Part shown: positions 27,312-36,437 of the stretch, one piece after another
Position numbering within the stretch: position 1 is the stretch's first letter
How the letters are laid out: every line of letters begins with the position of its first letter
Assembly (NCBI RefSeq): GCF_032341175.1
Contig: NZ_CP135435.1
Coordinates: 3,472,001-3,536,000 of the forward strand
DNA: 64,000 nucleotides
Direction of reading: 5' to 3'
From: Bacillus sp. DTU_2020_1000418_1_SI_GHA_SEK_038
Lineage (GTDB): Bacteria > Bacillota > Bacilli > Bacillales > Cytobacillaceae
The notes under the pieces: model-generated
Database searches by the model: none
What the model saw: only the letters and a program-made list of their open reading frames with translations
What the model was told of the DNA's origin: nothing
Position numbers and translations under genes: made by a program

Positions 27312-27779
27312 TTATAGTAATTCCGCTATCTTCAATATACTTTTCTCAATGACACGGTCCTTCATGATGAAGCTAAACTGAGGATTCCATCTTAATGTTA
27401 CAAGATCCCCCTCAATCAATACAGGACCATCAGTTTCAAAATAATGTTCTTTGCTTTCCAATTTATCTATGGCTGCATAAAAAATAGCTTTTACGAATGA
27501 ACTATCCTTGTCTGTAACTTCATATTCTCCGATAAATTGCAGTTTATTAATCGTTGCTCCCGTTTCTTCAAGTACTTCTCTTCTGGCAGCCTCCTCGAGA
27601 GATTCTCCCTGTTCCACTTTCCCCCCTGGAAACTCTAAGCCTCTTTTGGAGTGATTAGTTAGAAGCCAGTTATCACCCATTTTACAAATGACTAGAACAT
27701 GTGCTGGCTGCTTATTAAATGTATGACGACCAAAGGAAAGCTTCACTGTTCCGCCATTCGCATCTGTAAAAATTTCCAT
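27312..27779 (-). CDS. ytkD: NUDIX nucleoside triphosphatase (YtkD)
   Basis: 155 residues. The full NUDIX box is visible from GGKVEQGESLEEAARREVLEE onward (G-x5-E-x7-REVLEETGA). The B. subtilis homologue is a MutT-like 8-oxo-dGTPase/RNA pyrophosphohydrolase, so a role in nucleotide sanitation or mRNA decay is likely. It is a single gene, convergent with ytlD. AGGAGGATTAT precedes the ATG. Confidence 0.88.
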   Translation of the reverse strand: MEIFTDANGGTVKLSFGRHTFNKQPAHVLVICKMGDNWLLTNHSKRGLEFPGGKVEQGESLEEAARREVLEETGATINKLQFIGEYEVTDKDSSFVKAIFYAAIDKLESKEHYFETDGPVLIEGDLVTLRWNPQFSFIMKDRVIEKSILKIAELL

Positions 27780-27956
27780 ATAATCCTCCTCTAATAAATT
27801 TCTATTTTTAAATTATATCTCGAATCTAGTTTCTGTTACTAATTTCATATACCTGTTGGATAATAATGTGAATAAAGTATGAATATTCATTTTATTGAAA
27901 CCACTGGCGAAGTTTCCCGTATATAATAGGTGAATAACAAAAAGGGAGTGTCTATT

Positions 27957-28820
27957 TTGAAAAAATCATTGTCCATTTTTACGGGCTTTCTCCTGATTTT
28001 CATGCTTGCTGCATGTAATCAGACTGCTGAGCCTGTTAATGAACCTGCAAAAAACAACGAAACCCCTGCAGCTGCTGAAAAGCCATCCCAATTAACATTA
28101 GAAGAAGTTCTCGAAAAATCAACAGAAGCCTCTAATAATCTGGAAAGCTTCTCTGTAAAAATGAATCTCGATCAAGATATGACTTCTGACCAAGAGGAGA
28201 TGAATATGCAAACTCAATCAGTGATTGAAATGGATGTTGTACAAGATCCAATGGCCTTCTATCAAAAAATGACAATGTCTTTAGGGGATACAGGAGAAGA
28301 ATTTGAAACAGAAAGCTATTTTACTGAGGATGGCATGTTCTTTTTTGAACCGTCTGGGAAGCAATGGATGAAGTTTCCACAAGAGATGACAGATGTATTC
28401 CTGCAAATGTCAGGAAAGCAATCGAATCCTGGAGAAGAGCTTAAGAAATTACAGCAATTTGTAGAGGATTTTACTTTTGAGCAAGATTCAAAAAATTATA
28501 TCTTAAATTTAAAAGCTTCCGGTGATAAATTTAATGATTTTATTAAAGAAACAGCTGCAGAAGCACTTCCTCCTGAAATGGCACAAGAGGATCTTATGAA
28601 CAGCATGAATATTAACGCCGTAGAATATAAATTTCTTATCGATAAAGAATCATTTTTACCAGTTGCTCTCGATATGAATATGGAAATGGAATTGACAGTT
28701 GAAGACCAAACCATTATCATGAATCAAAAAATGAACGGCCAATATTCAAACCACAATAACGTAGATGCCATTACTGTACCTCAGGAAGTGATTGATTCAG
28801 CCGTTGAACTGGCGATGTAA
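27957..28820 (+). CDS. Secreted lipoprotein, LolA/DUF6612-like
   Basis: About 287 residues from a TTG at 27957 with AAAGGGAG eight nt upstream. The signal peptide ends in lipobox MLAAC (Cys20), followed by a Pro/Glu-rich linker and a methionine-rich beta-sheet domain with repeated M(T/N)M stretches. It resembles the DUF6612 lipoproteins of Firmicutes, with a LolA/LppX-type fold. Lipid or ligand transfer at the cell surface is only inferred. An in-frame ATG at 27930 would put nine extra residues before the signal peptide and is less likely. Confidence 0.75.
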   Translation: MKKSLSIFTGFLLIFMLAACNQTAEPVNEPAKNNETPAAAEKPSQLTLEEVLEKSTEASNNLESFSVKMNLDQDMTSDQEEMNMQTQSVIEMDVVQDPMAFYQKMTMSLGDTGEEFETESYFTEDGMFFFEPSGKQWMKFPQEMTDVFLQMSGKQSNPGEELKKLQQFVEDFTFEQDSKNYILNLKASGDKFNDFIKETAAEALPPEMAQEDLMNSMNINAVEYKFLIDKESFLPVALDMNMEMELTVEDQTIIMNQKMNGQYSNHNNVDAITVPQEVIDSAVELAM

Positions 28821-28827
28821 ACATAAT

Positions 28828-28872
28828 TTTTGTCAGACCCAAGCACGTAAAGTGAAGGGTCTGACCTTTCAA
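28828..28872. terminator. Bidirectional hairpin between convergent genes
   Basis: Stem GTCAGACCC / GGGTCTGAC with T-rich flanks on both sides. Confidence 0.6.
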
Positions 28873-29208
28873 TTAAAAGCTTTGATCGTGAGTTTCATCT
28901 AAAATCCCCATGCTTTTAATATGGCTCTTTGCTTCTTCATCTCCTAGCTGATAAATCATTCCAAATACTTTTCTCATTGTCTCATCATAAGCATCATTTT
29001 CTTTATCATTATGATATTCTACGAAAGGAACATGAGCTCTGAAGAAGTTTTTCCATTCATTTGAATAATTGTAATCAAAGAACTCCCGCAATGAAATAAT
29101 CTCCTCGTCTGTTGCCTCTATTTTAAAGTCCCAAGCCGAATCAGTTGCACTTTGTGTAATTTCGCCAGTACTAACCTTTATATAATACGTTTTCTTCATT
29201 TCATTCAA
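28873..29208 (-). CDS. Hypothetical cytosolic protein
   Basis: About 111 residues. It begins near MKKTYYIKVSTGEITQ and continues as an acidic, helix-rich domain (EEIISLREFFDYNYSNEWKNFF). The TTG at 29208 is nine nt from AAGGGG; an ATG at 29199 is the alternative. No named domain is recognised, but the composition and the ribosome binding site support a real gene. It is convergent with the lipoprotein gene. Confidence 0.65.
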   Translation of the reverse strand: MNEMKKTYYIKVSTGEITQSATDSAWDFKIEATDEEIISLREFFDYNYSNEWKNFFRAHVPFVEYHNDKENDAYDETMRKVFGMIYQLGDEEAKSHIKSMGILDETHDQSF

Positions 29209-29452
29209 TCTAGTCAACCCCTTATGATAAAATAGCGACCGGCTGGTGCCATACGCATATATTCATTCTTATCTTTTCCATATTCAATTTAAAAATAATG
29301 ACGAAAAACATTATTCTTTGTAAAGTCACATATTATGTTAAAAAAAAAGGAACCTTAATGACAAATATAGAATATTTTTATCATCAAGATTATTCAATAA
29401 GTATAAAATATAAGAACTAACTGTCTCAAACATTTACATTGGGGGTGTCAAG

Positions 29453-29710
29453 ATGAAAATCGTGGATGAACTGTATGAGCTTTATCGGCATAAGCTTACT
29501 GGAGATGAAGAAGATATTGATATGCTGACCTTTGCTTTTCTGGAGGAAATGAGCCGGGAAGATTTATTGAATATTATCCAAGAATTAAATAATCAGGAGC
29601 TATATGATTTGATGGGACTTTATTTAATTGAAAGCTTGAAAGGAAAATTTGCAAGTGAAGACTACAGACCACAGCGCAACCCAAATATTCAACATCGCAA
29701 CATACACTGA
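29453..29710 (+). CDS. Small conserved Bacillus protein (DUF6154-like)
   Basis: 85 residues, acidic and helical: MKIVDELYELYRHKLTGDEEDIDML, then EMSREDLLNIIQELNNQELYDLMGLYLIESLK. This resembles the DUF6154 family of bacilli, function unknown. GGGGGTGTCAAG precedes the ATG. No membrane segment. Confidence 0.7.
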   Translation: MKIVDELYELYRHKLTGDEEDIDMLTFAFLEEMSREDLLNIIQELNNQELYDLMGLYLIESLKGKFASEDYRPQRNPNIQHRNIH

Positions 29711-29853
29711 AATATTTTTAATACATAATTCCACCAGGGAAATGAGAACGTTTTCATCAATAAAAACATTCACTTCTCAGCAAATTTAACGGCTTTCCTC
29801 CCTCCTTCCCATTGATTTTCATGTTAAACTAATTAAGAAGAGGGGGATTTTTT

Positions 29854-30027
29854 ATGATTACTGTTTTAGCCATTTCGGTGATTATTGTTGCCATTGTTAT
29901 TGTTTTGGCAGTTGTCACAACTTCTAAAGCTTATATGTTTAAGCATACTGTTGATTCTATAGATTCCATTCCCACTAACGATGACCAAAAGGAATTGGAA
30001 AATAAGTCAGATAAAGAAATTTCCTAG
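29854..30027 (+). CDS. ytzI: Small single-span membrane protein (YtzI-like)
   Basis: 57 residues. One N-terminal transmembrane helix (VLAISVIIVAIVIVLAVV, 4-21), then a charged tail (DDQKELENKSDKE). AGAGGGGGATTTTTT precedes the ATG. Position next to luxS and composition fit the YtzI family of bacilli; function unknown. Confidence 0.7.
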   Translation: MITVLAISVIIVAIVIVLAVVTTSKAYMFKHTVDSIDSIPTNDDQKELENKSDKEIS

Positions 30028-30043
30028 AAAATGAATCGTAATA

Positions 30044-30094
30044 TAAAAAAGCTAAGAGTACACACATTGGCAGCGTACACTTAGCTTTTTGTTT
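30044..30094. terminator. Bidirectional terminator, ytzI / luxS
   Basis: Stem AAAGCTAAG...GTAC / GTACACTTAGCTTT with flanking A- and T-runs. Confidence 0.75.
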
Positions 30095-30102
30095 ATCATT
30101 AC

Positions 30103-30576
30103 TTATGCAAAAACCTGTTTCAAGTCTTCCTTTGATTGTTGTAGCCAAAAACGCATTAATCGCTTAGCTCCTTCTAAATCATGCAGCTTTGCTTGGCCGC
30201 ATTGCTTCTCATTGGCTGCAGGAATTTCAGTAATCTCTACCGCATCCTTCATCGTATCTTCAAGCAAGTCAATAATTTCCTCAATGGTCGGCTCTCCGCT
30301 TACAACTAAATAATACCCCGTCTGGCAGCCCATAGGGGAAATGTCAATAATATCAAAGTGATCATATTTCTCTGAATGCTTGCGAATATTAAACGCAAGA
30401 AGATGTTCCAAAGTATGGATAGCCTCTGGCTTCATCGCCTGTTTATTTGGCTGGCAAAATCGGATATCATATTTATTTACTACACCATCTGAACCGACCT
30501 TATGGACTCCACAGTGTCTAACAAATGGTGCTTTTACAGCATTATGATCCAATTCAAAGCTCTCTACTGAAGGCAT
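30103..30576 (-). CDS. luxS: S-ribosylhomocysteine lyase LuxS
   Basis: 157 residues, the standard length. Metal ligands H54 and H58 in HTLEH and C126 in NEKQCGQAK; catalytic Cys in HCQ-like PMGCQTGYY (C84). It cleaves S-ribosylhomocysteine to homocysteine and the AI-2 precursor DPD in the activated methyl cycle. The frame has a TTG directly before the ATG at 30576; AGGAG is nine nt from the ATG. Single gene. Confidence 0.96.
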   Translation of the reverse strand: MPSVESFELDHNAVKAPFVRHCGVHKVGSDGVVNKYDIRFCQPNKQAMKPEAIHTLEHLLAFNIRKHSEKYDHFDIIDISPMGCQTGYYLVVSGEPTIEEIIDLLEDTMKDAVEITEIPAANEKQCGQAKLHDLEGAKRLMRFWLQQSKEDLKQVFA

Positions 30577-30744
30577 CAATCATCACTCCTAATGTATTTC
30601 TTCCATTGTAACGCATATTCCGAGTATCTTCATCAACTTTATATTATATGCTGTTTGCCCGAGTGCTGACCCTTACTTTCGACTATTGCAAGATAATATG
30701 CTATCTTTTTATCAATAACTATGTAATAGAATGGATTGTTGTTC

Positions 30745-30975
30745 ATGTTAAAAAAAATACTGCTTGGTCTGATTCGCTTTTATCAAATAGTCATCTCGCC
30801 GTTAAAACCGCCAACTTGCCGATTTTACCCTACATGTTCTCATTATGGACTCCAATCAATCAAACGTTTTGGGGCTATAAAGGGAGGATGGCTAACAATT
30901 AAACGAATTGTTAAATGCCACCCCTTCCATCCAGGTGGGTTTGATCCTGTTCCGGAAAAACAGCTGAAAAAATAG
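30745..30975 (+). CDS. yidD: YidD-type membrane protein insertion factor (YtjA)
   Basis: 76 residues. The hallmark is [18 protein letters not shown] with the conserved cysteines, then [12 protein letters not shown]. An N-terminal amphipathic helix ([13 protein letters not shown]) holds it to the inner face of the membrane, where the family assists YidC-dependent insertion. The start has only a weak ribosome binding site (GGATTG). A TTG three codons earlier is possible. Confidence 0.9.
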   Translation: MLKKILLGLIRFYQIVISPLKPPTCRFYPTCSHYGLQSIKRFGAIKGGWLTIKRIVKCHPFHPGGFDPVPEKQLKK

Positions 30976-31017
30976 AACAGCTTATCCTTTTTAAAAAATG
31001 ATAAGCTGTTCTTTTTA
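30976..31017. terminator. Bidirectional terminator, yidD / ytiB
   Basis: Stem AACAGCTTATC / GATAAGCTGTT with T-runs on both strands. Confidence 0.8.
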
Positions 31018-31022
31018 TAAAT

Positions 31023-31586
31023 CTAGCCTTCATACCCGTTCACTACTACTTCTAATTTTCCTGTTCCTGGTTCAATGACCAGTCCATGTACGGGGATATC
31101 ATTCGGCATTAATGGATGCTTCTTTACCATACGGACACTGTGGGCAACACTTTCTTCAACATTATCGAAGCCTTTTAGCCATTCCTTAACATCTACTCCA
31201 GCGTAAGAAATTGTGTCTAAAGCCTGTTCAGACTTGCCGCGCTTTCTCATTTTTTCCAAAATATAGTCAGGCTTCATTCCGCTCATCCCGCAATCATGAT
31301 GCCCGATAATTAAAACTTCTTCTGCTTGAAGCTCATAGACAGCTACTAGTAAGCTTCTCATAATACTCCCAAACGGATGGGTAACAAGCGCTCCAGCATT
31401 TTTAACAATTTTTACATCCCCATTGCGCAAATTCAGCGCTCTTGGCAGCAGCTCTACGAGGCGCGTATCCATACATGTTAATAAAACCATGCGCTTATTG
31501 GGAAATTTAGTTGTCGTAAATTCTTCATACTGTTTTTCATCTACGAATTGCTGATTAAAGGTTAAGATTTCATCAATTAATCTCAT
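31023..31586 (-). CDS. ytiB: Beta-class carbonic anhydrase (YtiB)
   Basis: 187 residues. Zinc ligands are in TCMDTRL (Cys, with the Asp/Arg dyad) and GHHDCGM (His, Cys), the beta-carbonic anhydrase pattern of the short YtiB group. It interconverts CO2 and bicarbonate in the cytoplasm. The frame begins with a GTG at 31595; the ATG at 31586 is eight nt from AGAGGTG and gives the B. subtilis length. Confidence 0.9.
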   Translation of the reverse strand: MRLIDEILTFNQQFVDEKQYEEFTTTKFPNKRMVLLTCMDTRLVELLPRALNLRNGDVKIVKNAGALVTHPFGSIMRSLLVAVYELQAEEVLIIGHHDCGMSGMKPDYILEKMRKRGKSEQALDTISYAGVDVKEWLKGFDNVEESVAHSVRMVKKHPLMPNDIPVHGLVIEPGTGKLEVVVNGYEG

Positions 31587-31698
31587 TTGATTCACACCTC
31601 TGAATTTTCATTGCTTTTTTAAGAATATCAAAAAACTTATCGCATAACCAAATATTTATGATTGATTTTTATATTTTTATTTTGTAAAATTACATTTG

Positions 31699-31720
31699 TA
31701 ATCGTAATGATTACGGATTA
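31699..31720 (+). promoter_or_regulatory. Zur box
   Basis: AATCGTAATGATTACGGATT contains the 7-1-7 palindrome CGTAATGATTACG, the Bacillus Zur operator core. A weaker related site (AATCGTAACGAGTACGTTTT) lies at about 31749-31768. Together they flank the probable promoter of the zinc-binding lipoprotein gene. Confidence 0.85.
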
Positions 31721-31788
31721 TGCAATATTAAGAAATTTTTTTATTATACAAATCGTAACGAGTACGTTTTAATTAGAGAGGAGAAAAC

Positions 31789-32766
31789 ATGAAAAAAATA
31801 TTTTTATTCTTCCTAACCCTTAGTTTATTATTATCAGGATGTGCGGCAGGTGAGGAAAAGGTAAAGGAAAAAGAAAGCGATACATTAACAGTTTATACAA
31901 CTGTCTATCCCTTACAATATTTTTCTAAACGGATTGGCGGAAATTACGTTGAAACGAAAACCGTGTATCCACCGGGATCTGATGAACACACATTTGAACC
32001 TACACAAAAGGATATGATGAAATTAGCAGATGCAGACTTATTTATTTTCATTGGACTCGGCTTAGAAGGCTTTGTAGAAAAGGCAAAGGAGATTTTAAAG
32101 GGCGAGGACGTTCAAATGGTCGCAGCTGGGGAAATTGTGCACCTAGATCCTACTATCAAAACAGATAACGATCATGAAGACCACCATGATGAGGAAGGAA
32201 ATCACGAAGAGCACCACCATGAAGATGATGGTCATAACCATGGGGATATTGATCCGCATGTATGGATTGATCCTGTTTATGCAAAGGATCTAGCGGAAGC
32301 AACAAAAAATGCACTTATTGAAAAGATGCCTGAACACAAAGAAGAATTTAACGATAATTATGACGAACTAATTAAAGAGCTAGATCAATTGGACAATGAC
32401 TTCAAAAGAATTGTTGATCAAGCAAAGCATAAAGAAATAATTGTTTCACATTCTGCATTTGGCTACTGGGAAAAACGCTATGGGATTGAGCAAATCAGTG
32501 TATCAGGGTTAAATTCGTCTAACGAACCTTCTCAAAAACAGCTGGAGAAAATTATTACTAAAGCTAAAGAACATGATTTAAAATATGTGTTCTTTGAACA
32601 AAATGTAAGCTCTAAATTAACGGAAATCATTCAGAAGGAACTCGGTGCTGAGCCACTTTATTTACACAATCTTTCTGTCCTGACAGATAAAGATATCAAC
32701 GATAATTCAACTTACTTTTCCATTATGAATGAGAATTTAAAGGCACTCGAAAAAGCACTAAATTAG
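31789..32766 (+). CDS. znuA: Zinc-binding lipoprotein of ZnuA/AdcA type
   Basis: 325 residues. Lipobox LLSGC (Cys18), then a cluster A-I metal-binding protein: YPLQYFSKRIGG, PPGSDEHTFEPTQKD with metal His, and DPHVWIDP. Between about 126 and 152 lies a histidine/aspartate-rich loop (DHEDHHDEEGNHEEHHHED...), the mark of zinc-specific members. It should deliver zinc to a ZnuBC permease, but no permease or ATPase gene is adjacent. The Zur box upstream predicts induction by zinc starvation. Confidence 0.9.
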   Translation: MKKIFLFFLTLSLLLSGCAAGEEKVKEKESDTLTVYTTVYPLQYFSKRIGGNYVETKTVYPPGSDEHTFEPTQKDMMKLADADLFIFIGLGLEGFVEKAKEILKGEDVQMVAAGEIVHLDPTIKTDNDHEDHHDEEGNHEEHHHEDDGHNHGDIDPHVWIDPVYAKDLAEATKNALIEKMPEHKEEFNDNYDELIKELDQLDNDFKRIVDQAKHKEIIVSHSAFGYWEKRYGIEQISVSGLNSSNEPSQKQLEKIITKAKEHDLKYVFFEQNVSSKLTEIIQKELGAEPLYLHNLSVLTDKDINDNSTYFSIMNENLKALEKALN

Positions 32767-32771
32767 CCCTT

Positions 32772-32800
32772 TTTCCCTCCATTTGGAGGGTTTTTCTTTT
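32772..32800 (+). terminator. znuA terminator
   Basis: Stem CCCTCC / GGAGGG with ATTT loop and TTTTTC run. Confidence 0.7.
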
Positions 32801-32908
32801 ACAATAATCCCTTAATATGGGAGGGTTAAAGGTGAGGTCAGCTTCACAACCTATAATAGGGTTGCAAAAAGGGGCCCATTTTTTTGAACTTAGAAGGAGT
32901 GAATCCTA

Positions 32909-33067
32909 GTGGCTAAAGACGTATTATGTGAAGTTAATAACTGTTCATACTGGGAAAAAGGAAATAGATGTGCAGCAGAGCAGATTTATGTAGTCAGCCA
33001 TAAGGGGAAAACAGCTGATAATAGTCAAGAAACCGATTGTAAAACATTTGAACCATCGTTCGAATAA
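32909..33067 (+). CDS. DUF1540 small cysteine protein
   Basis: 52 residues from a GTG with AGAAGGAG upstream. Four cysteines in the DUF1540 arrangement: CEVNNCSYWEKGNRC, then ETDCKTF. Probably a small metal-binding protein of clostridia and bacilli; function unknown. It lies between two terminators, so it is monocistronic. Confidence 0.8.
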   Translation: MAKDVLCEVNNCSYWEKGNRCAAEQIYVVSHKGKTADNSQETDCKTFEPSFE

Positions 33068-33088
33068 CTTAATGAAGTAATTATGGAA

Positions 33089-33127
33089 AAGAGGCGCATT
33101 CAGTTTTTAGATTAGCGCCTCTTTTTA
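33089..33127. terminator. Terminator shared with the end of the men operon
   Basis: Stem AGAGGCGC / GCGCCTCT followed by TTTTTAT on the plus strand; usable also by menE on the other strand. Confidence 0.75.
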
Positions 33128-33146
33128 TATAAAGGCTTTTATGCCT

Positions 33147-34622
33147 TTAATCTTCTATTAATTTTCGCAGTTCTCTTCTTAATATTTTTTTCGAGGCATT
33201 TCTTGGTATAGCTTCGAGGAAATGGATTTTTTTTGGTACTTTATATTTTGCAAGCTTTTGGTGGCAAAATTCCAAAATTTCTTCAGCAATCATTTCTTTA
33301 TTTTTCACAACAAAAGCAGCAGGAACCTCTCCCCATTGCTTATCCTTTATTCCAATCACTCCCGCATCCGTTATATTAGGATGAGAAACAAGCACACTTT
33401 CAATTTCAGCAGGATATACATTTTCACCACCGGAAATAATTAAATCCGATCGGCGATCCAACACATATAGAAATCCTTCTTGATCCAATGTGCCGATATC
33501 ACCTGTGGACAACCAGCCATTGACTAGCTTTTTCTTTGTTTCCTCTTCTCTGTTTAAATAGCCGATCGTGACATTGGGCCCCTTTACTAGGATTTCTCCT
33601 GCTTCATTAGGTTCCGCTTTTTCTCCATCTGAACGAATAATTTTCAACTGTGACGGAAATAACACCTTCCCCGCTGAGCTTAGTTTACTCATGCTGTACT
33701 CTGGAGAAAGGGTTACAATCTGGGAGGATGTTTCTGTCATGCCATATGTTTGGTAAACGGGTATTTGCTTATGTTTGCATTTTTCGAGTAAAGCTTTAGG
33801 GGCAGGTCCTCCCCCTAATAACATGCAGCGAAATTCTGTAGGCAGCCTTTCATCTAATAGCTCTTCTTCCAACCGGGAAAGCATCGTGCTGACAATGGAC
33901 ATAATCGTTACATGTTCACATCGGATGGTTTCTATTGCCTTTCTTTCATCAAAGGCTTCCATAATCACCATCTTCATTCCATAGATGATGCTGCGCATTA
34001 GAATCGAATAGCCGCTAATATGAAATAACGGCACTGCACACAGCCAACAATCCTGCTCAGAGAGCCCAAGATTTAGCGCTGAGCCGATTGCACTCCACCA
34101 ATGATTGCCGTATGTTTGAAGCACACCTTTTGGATGCCCTGTCGTTCCTGAAGTATACATAATCGTACATATATCGTTTAAATTTATTTCTTCAATAATA
34201 CTTGGATCAGAAGCAGGTGAATTAAACAGCATCTCTTTTTCAATAATCGTTACATCTGAAAGAATCCCTTTCATCAGATTAACCGTATTCGAAAATTTCT
34301 TTTCCGTAATCAGAAATTCCGATTCCGAATCCTGCATTTGCCATTCTAATTCTGAAGGGGTTAAACGATTATTTAATATAACCGCCTTCACACCAAGTAA
34401 ATGTAAGGCTAAATAAATGAAAACCGTGTCTACATGGTTGCTTAGCAATACCCCTGCAAACTGTCCTTTTTGAAGCCCATGAGTCGTTAATTGACCTGCT
34501 ATTGTATAGGCTTTATCATAAGCTTCGGAAAAGGTGTAAGTTCTTTCTTCAAAATGAAAAGCAGGCCTATCTGGTGTTAAAAAGGCCCTTTTTATTAAAA
34601 TATTCTGCATCTTATCCATCAT
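33147..34622 (-). CDS. menE: o-Succinylbenzoate-CoA ligase MenE
   Basis: 491 residues, an ANL-family adenylating enzyme. AMP-binding motif YTSGTTGHPKG (about 154-164), YGMTETSSQ, STGDIGTLDQEGFLYVLDRRSD, and the C-terminal lysine loop PRNASKKILRREL. It activates o-succinylbenzoate for MenB in menaquinone synthesis. It is the last gene of menF-D-H-B-E; a hairpin separates it from menB. Two adjacent ATGs and a third one four codons in leave the exact start open. Confidence 0.92.
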   Translation of the reverse strand: MMDKMQNILIKRAFLTPDRPAFHFEERTYTFSEAYDKAYTIAGQLTTHGLQKGQFAGVLLSNHVDTVFIYLALHLLGVKAVILNNRLTPSELEWQMQDSESEFLITEKKFSNTVNLMKGILSDVTIIEKEMLFNSPASDPSIIEEINLNDICTIMYTSGTTGHPKGVLQTYGNHWWSAIGSALNLGLSEQDCWLCAVPLFHISGYSILMRSIIYGMKMVIMEAFDERKAIETIRCEHVTIMSIVSTMLSRLEEELLDERLPTEFRCMLLGGGPAPKALLEKCKHKQIPVYQTYGMTETSSQIVTLSPEYSMSKLSSAGKVLFPSQLKIIRSDGEKAEPNEAGEILVKGPNVTIGYLNREEETKKKLVNGWLSTGDIGTLDQEGFLYVLDRRSDLIISGGENVYPAEIESVLVSHPNITDAGVIGIKDKQWGEVPAAFVVKNKEMIAEEILEFCHQKLAKYKVPKKIHFLEAIPRNASKKILRRELRKLIED

Positions 34623-34647
34623 TACACCTCATTAAAAAAGCATTAGC

Positions 34648-34685
34648 CAAAACAGCCTGATGGCAATTCCATCAGGCTGTTTCTC
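34648..34685 (-). other. Intra-operon hairpin between menB and menE
   Basis: Perfect stem AAACAGCCTGATGG / CCATCAGGCTGTTT followed by only a short U-run (TTTTGG) on the minus strand. It may partly terminate after menB or protect the upstream message. Confidence 0.6.
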
Positions 34686-34704
34686 AATATAGCTTGTCCA
34701 ATCC

Positions 34705-35526
34705 TTAAGGAAAACGAGGGAATTGGCCAAAATCTGGCTTGCGCTTTTCTTTAAAGGCATCGCGGCCTTCTTTTGCTTCATCTGTTGTATAGTAAAGCAA
34801 TGTTGCGTCACCAGCAAATTGCTGAATACCAGCAAGACCGTCAGTATCTGCATTAAACGCAGCCTTTAGGAAGCGAAGAGCAGTTGGGCTCTTTTCAAGC
34901 ATTTCTTCACACCACTTAATTGTCTCTTCTTCCACTTGGTCAAGCGGAACAACTGTATTAACAAGCCCCATATCTAAAGCTTCTTGAGCATTATACTGGC
35001 GGCATAGATACCAAATTTCACGTGCCTTTTTATGACCGACAATTCTTGCTAAATAGCCTGAGCCATACCCAGCATCAAAGCTTCCAACCTTCGGACCAGT
35101 TTGTCCAAAGACGGCATTATCTGCAGCAATGGTTAAATCACAAACGATATGGAGAACATGTCCCCCACCAATCGCATATCCTTTAACCATAGCAACAACT
35201 GGTTTTGGAATGACACGAATTAAACGCTGTAAATCAAGAACGTTCAAGCGCGGGATTTGATCATCCCCAACATAGCCTCCATGACCACGTACAGACTGAT
35301 CTCCACCTGAACAGAAAGCTTTATCACCTGCACCTGTTAGAACGATAACCCCAACATTTGCATCATCACGTGCATAAGCGAAAGCATCAATAAGCTCGGA
35401 TACTGTTCTTGGCGTGAAAGCATTATGCTTCTCTGGACGGTTAATAGTAATTTTTGCAATTCCATTGTATGTTTCATAAATAATTTCTTCATACTTGCGT
35501 CCGGCAATCCATTCTACTGCTGACAT
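34705..35526 (-). CDS. menB: 1,4-Dihydroxy-2-naphthoyl-CoA synthase MenB
   Basis: 273 residues, crotonase fold. [14 protein letters not shown], then [21 protein letters not shown] and [13 protein letters not shown] are the MenB motifs; [22 protein letters not shown] is nearly invariant in the family. It closes the second naphthoquinone ring. AAAGGAGGATTCCGTC is a strong ribosome binding site. It is 74 nt after menH. Confidence 0.96.
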   Translation of the reverse strand: MSAVEWIAGRKYEEIIYETYNGIAKITINRPEKHNAFTPRTVSELIDAFAYARDDANVGVIVLTGAGDKAFCSGGDQSVRGHGGYVGDDQIPRLNVLDLQRLIRVIPKPVVAMVKGYAIGGGHVLHIVCDLTIAADNAVFGQTGPKVGSFDAGYGSGYLARIVGHKKAREIWYLCRQYNAQEALDMGLVNTVVPLDQVEEETIKWCEEMLEKSPTALRFLKAAFNADTDGLAGIQQFAGDATLLYYTTDEAKEGRDAFKEKRKPDFGQFPRFP

Positions 35527-35600
35527 GACGGAATCCTCCTTTTATGTATAGAAAAAATATATTCAGCGCTAAAGCTAGCGGCTGTTTTTCTTCAAACGTA

Positions 35601-36437
35601 TCAATAAGGATTGTTTTTTGGATCCTTTTCATACGATAAGAATTCATTTACTATTGTACCAAATAAATCCGGTTTCTCCACATGAATTGCATGGCCACTT
35701 TTATCAATGGAAAGCAAATTTCCATCTTTTAATGTCTTATGCATTTCTTTTGCTATTCGGCAGAATTTAGTGTCCAACTCACCTGTTATTAAAAGGACTG
35801 GAAAGGAGAGCTCATGAAGCCTCTCCCACCACGAGGATTGAGTGCCTGTCCCCATTCCCCTAAGACTGTTAGACAAGCCTAATACAGAGTTTCCCAAACG
35901 TTCATTTCTAATTTGTTGCCTAATATCTTCTGAGAGCATTTTCTGGCTTTGAAAAAGGGGAATATTCTCCCAATAATCTACAAATTCCGCAATGCCGTTT
36001 TCTTGAATTCGACAGGCAAGCTTCTCATCCTGAAGGCGCCTAGCTTCCCTTTCACTTTCAGACTTTAGCCCAGGTGTTGAGCTTTCCAGAATGAGTTTTC
36101 TAACCAGTTGAGGATATTTCAGCGAGAATGTTAGCGCTAATCTTCCACCCATGGAATAACCTAATAAATTAGTATGAACAATTCCTAGCTTATGCAAAAT
36201 AGTTTGTAAATCCCCCGCCACTGATTCTATATCATATTTTGATACATCTTCTGGAGAGTCAGTTTTGCCATGACCTATTATATCAACTGCAAAAACATTG
36301 AAATTTTTCCAATAAGGCTCGAATCTTTTCCATGAAGCACCACTTCCGGTGAAACCATGAAGCAAAATTAAGGGGGTCCCATCTGGGGAGCCCCACCTGT
36401 CTACATAATATTGAATGCCATTGATAACAAAATTCAT
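35601..36437 (-). CDS. menH: SHCHC synthase MenH (alpha/beta hydrolase, YtxM)
   Basis: 278 residues. Nucleophile motif GYSMGG, HGFTGSGASW before it, and a C-terminal GHAIHVEKP histidine: a MenH-type hydrolase that eliminates pyruvate from the MenD product. The ATG at 36437 shares a base with the menD stop (TGATG), so translation is coupled. An in-frame ATG two codons upstream is possible. Confidence 0.88.
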   Translation of the reverse strand: MNFVINGIQYYVDRWGSPDGTPLILLHGFTGSGASWKRFEPYWKNFNVFAVDIIGHGKTDSPEDVSKYDIESVAGDLQTILHKLGIVHTNLLGYSMGGRLALTFSLKYPQLVRKLILESSTPGLKSESEREARRLQDEKLACRIQENGIAEFVDYWENIPLFQSQKMLSEDIRQQIRNERLGNSVLGLSNSLRGMGTGTQSSWWERLHELSFPVLLITGELDTKFCRIAKEMHKTLKDGNLLSIDKSGHAIHVEKPDLFGTIVNEFLSYEKDPKNNPY

